In this document: piece by piece, positions 56,657-64,000 of the stretch
Position numbering within the stretch: the stretch's first letter is position 1
How the letters are laid out: each line of letters opens with the position of its first letter
Assembly: GCA_949592205.1 (NCBI GenBank)
Contig: CATIUR010000004.1
Span: 71,893,837-71,957,836, forward strand
Source: Helichrysum umbraculigerum
Lineage: Eukaryota; Streptophyta; Magnoliopsida; Asterales; Asteraceae
Length of the DNA stretch: 64,000 nt
Direction of reading: 5' to 3'
The notes under the pieces: generated by a model
What the model saw: the letters and a program-made list of their open reading frames with translations, nothing else
The model's database searches: none
What the model was told of the DNA's origin: nothing
Program-made: the position numbers and the translations under genes

Positions 56657-57359
56657 ACTCATCTTTTCTAGTATAATTAGCGCGGAGTCCTAAAATTCTG
56701 TGTTCGATAGTCACGAAGGTCTTTCTTTGGTCAACCGAAAAAGGGAAATCAGATATTTTAAGATATTTCAGAAAATTGGCACATATATCTATTCTCCTAT
56801 CTGGTTTAAAAGAATTTCCGACATGACGCTCGGTTTCAGTCTCGGGTGGAATATCTGTAATTTCAATGATGTCAGTGGGTGGTCCTTCCAATATAGTTTT
56901 AGCTATGGTGTACCTAGGTTGGACTGGACATCCTTGAAATGATTCAACTATGTAGGTGGCTCCTGATTTGAGTGCATGATCATCCGAACATGAGGGATAG
57001 GTTCTCAAAATGTCAGGAAGATCATTTTCAAAGTATTCATCCAAGCAATGAAGATGTTCATTTCTATCTAAACCTAACATGGGTGGATAAAAGTAAACCT
57101 CAGTGCCGAATGGTACTTCTTTGGGAAGGTCAGGTGGCCTAACATAGTGTGGGTATTTGGCCAGAAGTGAAGAAATCTCAGGGTCAATGGTAAGCTGACT
57201 ACTTAAAGTGTGAGTAACAGAAGTTGATATCTTATGCTGAGATTCCTCTAATTCTAGGTCAAAGTGTTTTTGATTGATCCCGATTTCTTGGACATTTGAG
57301 ATTTCTTTGACTTCGGGGAATGAAGAACAAGAAGAGTTATCCTCTAATTCTTTTTCCAT
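56657..57359 (-). pseudogene. Y ORF1, N-terminal half (repeat-module protein)
   Basis: About 234 codons from ATG at 57359 to the W insertion; the frame then continues at 23437-22694. The N-terminus is acidic and Ser-rich; residues 60-190 include YPHYVRPPDLPKEVPFG and GTEVYFYPPMLGLDRNEHLH. A copy of the shared module lies at 193-220 (ANFLKYLKISDFPFSVDQRK). There is no Gag, knuckle or protease signature. An upstream in-frame ATG cluster (around 57380-57395) is cut off by TAA at 57372-57374. Function unknown; its place, where gag would be, suggests a structural or RNA-binding role, but that is a guess. Confidence 0.72.
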
Positions 57360-57606
57360 AAAATCAAAAAATTAAGAATCATCCATTGCCATCATCTCAT
57401 CTGCTGTCTTGTGAGAGAACAGAGAAACTGGGATAGAAACAGAATCAGATGGTTTTTGATTTTTCATATTTTTATTGGTTTTTTGTATTTTATAACTAAA
57501 CTATTCTAAGAAAGCAGTAACTTCCGAAAAAGATAGGCTTAAACGAAAGGTTCTCCTAAAGGCTTCTACTTCTAAGGTATGTTTATCAAATCACAACGCT
57601 CTGCGA
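57360..57606 (-). other. Y leader
   Basis: Leader between primer site and ORF1; no gene apart from a seven-codon ATG-to-TAA frame ahead of ORF1. Confidence 0.6.
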
Positions 57607-57624
57607 TCCCCGGCAGCGGCGCCA
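57607..57624 (-). other. Y primer binding site (tRNA-Asp type)
   Basis: TGGCGCCGCTGCCGGGGA on the - strand, identical to the Z site and six bases from the LTR. It places Y and Z in the Athila lineage. Confidence 0.9.
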
Positions 57625-57630
57625 AAAACC

Positions 57631-59935
57631 TGATCGCACCCCGAACGGTCGGTTCAGGAATCGCTTCCTGTCGTCGTCGGACCTCACGCTCGAGGCGGGT
57701 GATCAGAGGGTTTTAAATTTATATTTGCTGGGAAGCCTAAGTTTTATTACTACCTACTGCTCTAAGGGTATTAGGGTAGTAAGCGGTAAGTCTGACTCAG
57801 GTGTCGTTCTTAAAATCGGAGCGAATCAAAATGAATTAAATACCTCAGAGAATAGTAGCTAATATGATGAGTTTAATAGAGCAGGTAGGGTTTGTTTTTG
57901 GTATTTTCTAATTTAACTAAGATGCAGGAAAATAAAGTTCTACACTACGGATAGGGTAAGTAGATAGATAGAGTAGTGATTGCTGAAGTTTCAATATTCA
58001 GGTTTCGGGATGATGTTCATTATAAAAGGTGATTGGAGACTTGCCTTAAATACTATCAATAGAGGTTAGGTGTAAACACTAGCACCCTACGATTTAAAGC
58101 GAAAACCCTAAGTCGTATGTCACTGAGTACTAGGCTATCATGATTCTGATCAGATCAGGCTGCTCAACCCCCAACACTGTCCGATGAGGACAAGTGACCC
58201 TTCTTGGGAATAACCCTGGGTGCATGAATAAGGTAACATACCGATATTTAGTTTCTGGCCGTTCTTAACACCTAGTTCTAATTGATTTTATTAAGGTTTG
58301 TATTAATTGCTTGCTATTGTATATTAAACTGTCGGTTATGTTGGATAAGGGGGTTTAAGCATCTTACACTACAGCTGAATGTTTGCTTTCTTTTCCAGAT
58401 CCCTTAAACTTAGTTGAGGAGCACAAGTACTTCCGTCATGGTGTAGATCCTCCTTTGCGATCAAACGTTCATCCCTAGGTTTGTTTCACGGTGTATACTA
58501 CGTTTTTCAGCAGTTCCATAGCTTTAATATATACCTAGACCATGTTCAGGAAGGGTAACTTCCAGGTATCCACGATGTCATATGCTTACGACCGGTCCGT
58601 AGCTTCCACGCATTTGTACTCCACCAGAGGTGTTTCCAGCGCTATACTAAGTACTGGGCCATTTTACAGCATGTCCACAGTTTCAACAATAACAAAGATA
58701 ACTATCTACCGATACTAGGGTTGATCAGGTCCTAATACTAAAGTAATAGCCACGTGAAAGCGTGGAAAGGGTGTATATGGTGGTTTAGATCTACCGCTTG
58801 AAAAGTTTAACCCGATACATAACATAACAATTTCCAATCACATATTTAATTAAAGATTAATTTAACATCATCCCTACTCCTAAATATCTACATTCCAACA
58901 ATCACAATATTACACTACTCAATAAACATGGCAACAAACAAAGCACATACCATAATATTACTCATGGATAATTCAGACATAATAACAGTATGTAGGAATA
59001 GATATCACCGGATAATAGAGCAGCGTAACAGAGAGAAAATAATTACAATCCTTGAATACCAGCTTGAACAGCAATACTCCTTTATTACAACGATTATCTC
59101 TCCTCTAATCTACTAGCTACCCTCTAATTTCTCCTCTAACTCCTAAGAATAGTGCTAGAGAGAGAAACTAGAGAGAGAAACTAACTAAGAAATAAAATTA
59201 CAAGAGAAGTGTGTGAAAGAGTAAGAATGAATTGTGTTGTGAATGGTGAAGGTATGAAAATGAGGAGGTTGACGCTACTATTTATAGGCATACAAGATAC
59301 GATTTTACACTTAACACCCTCGCACTGAAATACACCCCCTAGCTATGAAATTCGACGCCGTAAAGGGGGTATACCACCCTAAATAGGGCGTATTAGGTAG
59401 CAAATAGGGCGTATTCGGTAGCAGATAGGGCGTATCCGGCACCGTAAAGGGGGTATACCACCCCTAGAAGGGGGTATACCACCCCAAACAGGGGGTATAC
59501 GGCCCAGCAGAGGGGGTATACGGCCCCTGTAGGGGGGTATACGGCCCCTGGGGTGTGGTGTGATCTTGGTCCGTGGTCTTGTGTGCTGGATCGTAAGTCT
59601 TGTGTGCTGGATCATACTCGTTTGGCTCTAACTTCTTCGTTCTTGATCCGTTTTCAACGTTCTTTATATCCATGCGTTCGTATTCTCCAGACCTACATTT
59701 TATGATATTTATTAAGTCCCAGATCGGAGTTTTACGATAAAATAGCGTGTCGAACGAATTATGCCTATTTAAGTGTGTTTTTCGTCCATTTACCGTTGTT
59801 TTTGAAATATTTATAAAGTTTAGACATTTTTAACAAAATGTGGTAAATGTGAGCTTTATTGGCATGTTTTTGTTAATTAAGTGCCAAATATGAGATAAAA
59901 GATGCGCGTAAAACATGACTTTTTTCATCAAATCA
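57631..59935 (-). repeat. Y 5' LTR (right copy, 2305 bp)
   Basis: Direct repeat of 14920-17197 with a ~17-base indel near 58240 and about forty substitutions. It contains the GTATACC array (59365-59553) and TATA box (59278-59287). No gene; short frames through the array are repeat translations. Confidence 0.92.
59365..59553. repeat. Y LTR array of GGGGGTATACC units (right copy)
   Basis: Same arrangement as 16628-16816 with small changes between units. Upstream of the TATA box on the - strand. Confidence 0.9.
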
Positions 59936-61067
59936 ATGTCACACCAGGAACTAGGTTATAGTAACATCACAAAGTATATAGAATAATAAGAAAAATCTTT
60001 ATTTTAAGTTTAATATTACTTTCTTATGAACGGTGAAAAAAATCTAAAGGTAATAGACAAAATTGGATCTCTTAACGATTCCTTGTCATCCTAACAGATT
60101 TGTAAAAAAAAGTTCATTTATGACTTTAAACCAGCCATTGCTTAAGACTTCCCAATAAATCCCCTAGTTATTCACAGCGTTCCTCACTTGAAATAGTTCC
60201 GCCGCTTCAAACCTTGGCCATGTCTTGTCCTACGGTAATTTCCCATGTAGTCTTGCGGTTCCATAGTTTCATACCTTTTGACAAATTATCTTGACACAGA
60301 TGACTGACTACCTTTTATTTGGACATCATTAAAAAGGTGTTGTAATCACGTTTATTGGTGGAAAGGCGATTGATTAATTTAAAGTTTAAAAGTCAATTTA
60401 GAAAGGTTAATTAAACTAGGTTTCTCATTTTATAACATTAGTCCGTAATATAACTACCTTCGATCGTTACGCAGCTTCCACATGTTTGTACTACACCTAA
60501 AGTGCTTCCAACGCTATACTGTGTAACAGTCGAATAGGGGCCGTCATATTACTTTGTAATATTGTATCGTTCCATATTATGACTACCTTCGGTCATTCTT
60601 CGACTTCCATATATTTGTACTCCACCTTGAAGTGTTTCCAGTACTATATCGAGAAACGGTCGAATAGGGGCCGTCATATTACACTATTATTATTTATTAA
60701 TCATCCCATAATTAACTAACTACATCGCAAACAAACACAACAAGTATATTACTCACTAATCATGGCAATAACTAAATCTAGCATAATTGATATAAACGTA
60801 ATTAATTAAGATAGATAAGGATAGAGATAACCGTGATTAAAATGCGAGAAGGAATAGACTTGAATTAAGTATCGCAACTTCCAAGTGTACACAAAAAGAT
60901 TACAAGACGCTCCGCTCTTTCGTTCAATTACAGTTGCGCTCTGAAACTAATCTAAAACTAATCTAGAGTGAGAAATAGAGAGGGAAACAAATCTGATTTT
61001 TTCTAGTGAGAGAAAGTAATTTTTGAGTGCATAGGAATGTGTGTTTTTGAAAAACGAATCCAAAGGT

Positions 61068-61078
61068 ATATTTATAGT
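61068..61078 (-). promoter_or_regulatory. X LTR TATA box
   Basis: CTATAAATATA on the - strand, about 100 bases downstream of the GC-rich array. The arrangement matches Y, Z and B. Confidence 0.6.
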
Positions 61079-61180
61079 TAAAATCCGGCTCACGATAGCG
61101 AAGTTAGGCTCATTTTAGTGAAAAAACGCGCGCGGTACGCGTATGGGGCAAAAAAGGTGGCGCACGGATGAAAAAACACC

Positions 61181-61270
61181 CGGCACCGGCCGGACACGGG
61201 CCGGCACCGGTTGGACCCGGGCCGACACCGGCTCACCGACCCAAAAAATGGTCCGGCACCGGTTGGTTGC
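61181..61270. repeat. X LTR GC-rich palindromic array
   Basis: Repeats of CCGGCACCGGTTGG and variants (GGGCCGGCACCGG, CCCGGGCC), self-complementary and extremely GC-rich compared with the rest of the LTR. Confidence 0.82.
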
Positions 61271-61794
61271 CAGCCAGTGGCGGCCCACGGGCTGTCGTAC
61301 GCCCTCTTTGGTTCACGTTTTCGTGCGTATCTCCTTCGTTATGCGTCCAATTGCGACGATTATTTTTGAGTTGGAATCGATTTTTAAAAATGAAGACTTT
61401 GATGTAAAGAAATCCCTGAGATGATTTTCCGATCTTCAAATGTCTTGTTCCAAATGTTTTGAATTTTTCGCAGCGCGTATAATCTTCATTCTTTATCCGT
61501 TTTTGTTGATTCTTTTTGCGTTGGATTTGATTTTTGAAAACGCAGACTTTGGCATGGAGAAGTCTTTGATATGACTCTTTCTTCTTGAAATCTTGTCTTG
61601 GTTGCCTTGAATCTTAAAATGCGCGTGAAATCTTCGTTTTTCGTCTATTTTGCCTGATTTTTCTCGTGCTTCCTTATTTTAACCTACTTGAAAAAGTATC
61701 ATTGATTAATGTAATATTTGAGTTAATTTGCCAAGTATTGTTCTAAAATGAGAGAGATATTGTTAGTAAAAACGTGACTTTTTACGCGATATCA

Positions 61795-61799
61795 TGGTG
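61795..61799. repeat. Target-site duplication of X, right copy (TGGTG)
   Basis: Pairs with 14438-14442. Removing one copy and the nest rejoins the two halves of the A gag knuckle in frame. Confidence 0.9.
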
Positions 61800-64000
61800 A
61801 CATTTAAAATAAGACATCGGCTTTCGTGACTTAACTTCTTTTTCCTTTTCTTTATCAGTCTGAGTTTTAGACACTAAAGGATTACTATCATGTTCCTAAA
61901 TAATATCATCATCTACTTTAGTATCAATTATCATTCCACTCGAGACAAAATGTACTTTAGTGAATGAAGGTTTCTTACTAATATCAGATGGAAGATCCTT
62001 AATAACATCCTTCTGTGCCTCAGACACTTTAGACTTATTAGTTACTTTCTCTTCAGAATTTGCAGTCACATCAGTCATCTCTAAGTCAACAGAAGTGGTA
62101 GTGTAATTTGAATTAAAAGGCGGGGGTACATCACTGTAGCCTAATCCAGTCACATCCTTTACACTACGTTGAGAGCTAATTATATTATCCAAAGTTAAGG
62201 AAGATGTCCTATAACTTTCAAACTTACGATTAAGCTCTACTAACTTCATCTTAGACTCAGCTAACTCTTTGTCTTTACTAGCAATACTCTTATTTAATTC
62301 TCCAATGTTTAGATACAGACCATCAATTTTAACCAATTGTACATTAATAGTGTCTCTAAGGGTGGTCCTATCAGTTGCATCAGGTTTTATCTTTTCCTTA
62401 AGTGCTAGTTTATCCTCATTTAGTCTACGTGCATCACTTTTTAATGAGTCTAATTCAGATGACATAGTCCTATGGGATTCAGGAAAGATGCTAACTTGGG
62501 ATTGCAAATCAAACTAAATAACAGACATCAACAATAATAAGAATATCAATACATACCCTCTTTTTGTCTGTTTGAACTTCAGCCATTTGTGCAACAAAAT
62601 CATCTGGACTCATATGCTCAGTCGAGTCCATGTACAGCACATCATCATCACTTGCTTTTTCTTGAACATCTAGTACCTTGACTTGAAAATCATCAGCAGT
62701 AGGGATGTAAGATGAAGATTCAGCAGTCTTCTCTTGATCATCTATCTCAGCCATCAGTGCCTCTTCAGGTTGAGCACTCCAATCATAAGATCCATCAAGT
62801 TGCTGAACCACCAAGGCTTTAGAAGCTAAAGTACTTCCCGAGCCTTGTCTTCCAGAACTTGTATCAACCTTTGGTCATTGACATTCCCGAGCAAAGTGTC
62901 CATAACCTTGACAGTTAAAACATTTCACTTTGGACTTATCAAACGCAAGTTTATTACCTACCACCTTCCTACTAGTACGCTTTAAGAAATTCTTACCTCT
63001 CCTTCACACCATTGCTAGTTGCCACTGGAGATCCATTTCTTCTAAGTCTTCAGGGTCAACTTGATCATAATCTTCATCAAACACAGCAGGATCATTGATC
63101 CCGAATGTAATTCTCATACGAAGCAACAAATGAAGCAAGAACAGACAGTTGCTGTTCAGCGGATTTCACACTCATCGGCATCTTGTGATGCTCTTGAGTA
63201 GACTTCCCAGTAGTAGAACTTTTGCTTCGATCTTCACTTCCAGCTGAAGCTATAAAACACAAGTCCTCAGAGATAATTTCACCACTGCCATCAGTATCAC
63301 CAACCAGTAACGCAGTAGTATAGCATGTTGAAGCACTCAAGGGATTAGATTTACCAAAGTAAAGCCCCGGATCCTGAACCTGATCAGATTCTACTTCCCT
63401 TGTTTGCTTAGAAAAAGCATATCCTCTGAGTCTGTGTATAACCTGTTCCAGAGTCATATTCATGTATCTTTCTTCATTGTCTTTGATCATGACTCTGTAC
63501 ATTTCCCATTTTGAAGGTAGACCTTCAAGGAACTTGTTTGTCTTTTCCTTTTCAGTATACACAATCGCATGGTTATCCAGCTCACTTAACAAGTGGTAGT
63601 ATACGGTGGTAAATGCATTCAGATCTTCACAATTTAAAAGATATAAAGACAACAAACTGTTTCTTTAACATATCCTTTTTGCCTTCTTTAACATGTTCAC
63701 TACCCTCACATCTCTTCTCAAGAGCTACCCAGAGCTCTCTAGTAGTATGGAAGGATTTGAAAAGATGATTAACCTCTCTTGGAAGACTCATCTTGATAGA
63801 TGAATGAGCTTTATTCTCAGTTTCATAACTCTTCTTCTGTTCATCATTCATCCTTGAATAAGGAATGACCACATTGACATTTTCAACTGTTTGAGTAGGT
63901 TGAACATATCCATTTTTGATGCATTCCCAGATCGCCAAGTCATCGAATCTACAGTAAGATTCGAACCTATCTTTCCATCCATAGTAGTCTTCAAGTCGGA
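61795..64000 (-). pseudogene. A Gag, N-terminal part, running off the window
   Basis: Copia Gag from the window end down to the X insertion. The frame is open at 64000 (LEDYYGWKDRFESY) through WECIKNGYVQP to about 63640, where a frameshift leads into 63655-63092 (KFLEGLPSKWEMYRVMIKDN). It then changes frame again near 63095, passes a TGA near 63003 and reaches a knuckle CFNCQGYGHFAREC near 62880-62925, with a TGA right after. 62814-62557 is acidic. After a 43-base GT...AG segment (62514-62556) the frame continues as a coiled coil (62513-61896; LKSDARRLNEDKLALKEKI) to the interrupted second knuckle at 61800-61820. It is clearly decayed; pol follows at 13924. Confidence 0.85.

Larger units (their letters stand above)
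14920..59935 (-). mobile_element. Element Y: Athila-type Ty3/Gypsy element without gag-pol (split by W)
   Basis: Both LTRs (14920-17197 and 57631-59935) begin TGATCGCACC and end CATCAAATCA on the + strand. Flanks ATATC (14915-14919) and ATGTC (59936-59940) form a target-site duplication with one mismatch. The - strand order is 5' LTR, tRNA-Asp-type primer site (57607-57624), ORF1 (57359-56657 continuing at 23437-22694), spacer, ATHILA-type env-like gene (21101-19354), 2 kb of noncoding DNA, polypurine tract, 3' LTR. No Gag, protease, RT, RNase H or integrase is encoded in the ~7.2 kb interior, so it must use proteins from another element. W is inserted in ORF1. The LTRs differ by roughly 2% by eye. 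Confidence 0.9.
59936..61794 (-). mobile_element. X: solo LTR, right part
   Basis: Remainder of the solo LTR, ending GCGATATCA before TSD TGGTG (61795-61799). It holds a diverged tandem repeat at about 60455-60690 (each unit ends GGGGCCGTCATATTAC), a TATA box (61068-61078), the GC-rich array (61181-61270) and another diverged tandem duplication (61359-61451 and 61509-61601). No gene. Confidence 0.87.

Overview
The window is plant nuclear DNA made almost entirely of LTR retrotransposons. Plant lineages can be recognised: Tekay-type Ty3/Gypsy with a chromodomain, Athila-type Ty3/Gypsy with a tRNA-Asp primer site, and Sirevirus-like Ty1/Copia with an extra gene after pol. The style of the Copia Gag and of the post-pol protein suggests a eudicot, probably Asteraceae; that is recollection of similar proteins, not a search. 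I see no host gene, tRNA, rRNA or organelle segment.

Layout. Element V (1-9146, + strand) is a young, coding-intact Tekay-type element whose 5' LTR starts before the window. It sits in the post-pol spacer of an old Copia element A (- strand, 9147-14442 and 61795-64000, continuing past both window edges). Everything from 14443 to 61794 is a nest inside A: X, a solo LTR (14443-14919 + 59936-61794, TSD TGGTG); Y in X, an Athila-type element without gag-pol (14920-59935, TSD ATATC/ATGTC); W in Y, a Tekay-type element (23438-56656, TSD ACTCA); B in W's 3' LTR, a Sirevirus-like Copia (25141-49604, TSD AAGCC); Z in B's gag, an Athila-type element with gag-protease only (35338-46989, TSD TGTTC). All nested elements are on the - strand. 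LTR differences counted by eye rise from inside to outside (Z about 1%, B about 1.3%, W about 1.5%, Y about 2%), matching the order the nesting requires.

Gene content. V has one open gag-PR-RT-RH-IN-chromodomain gene of 1482 codons plus a small upstream gene. W has the same gene with four in-frame stops and a damaged RT active site. A and B carry gag, PR-IN-RT-RH pol and, in B, a large post-pol gene; A is the more decayed. Y and Z cannot move alone: neither encodes RT, RNase H or integrase. They share primer site, TATA region and about 2 kb of 3' noncoding DNA, and probably depend on proteins of a related full Athila element.

Most notable: (1) every LTR family seen here (V, W, B, X, Y, Z) carries its own array of short self-complementary repeats, just upstream of the TATA box in Athila and Copia LTRs and in the likely transcribed leader in Tekay LTRs; (2) in B the same palindromes recur before gag and before the post-pol gene, with paired changes in both arms; (3) Y and Z encode a repeated module of unknown function; (4) Y and Z share a 3' block with four copies of a polypurine-tract-like motif.
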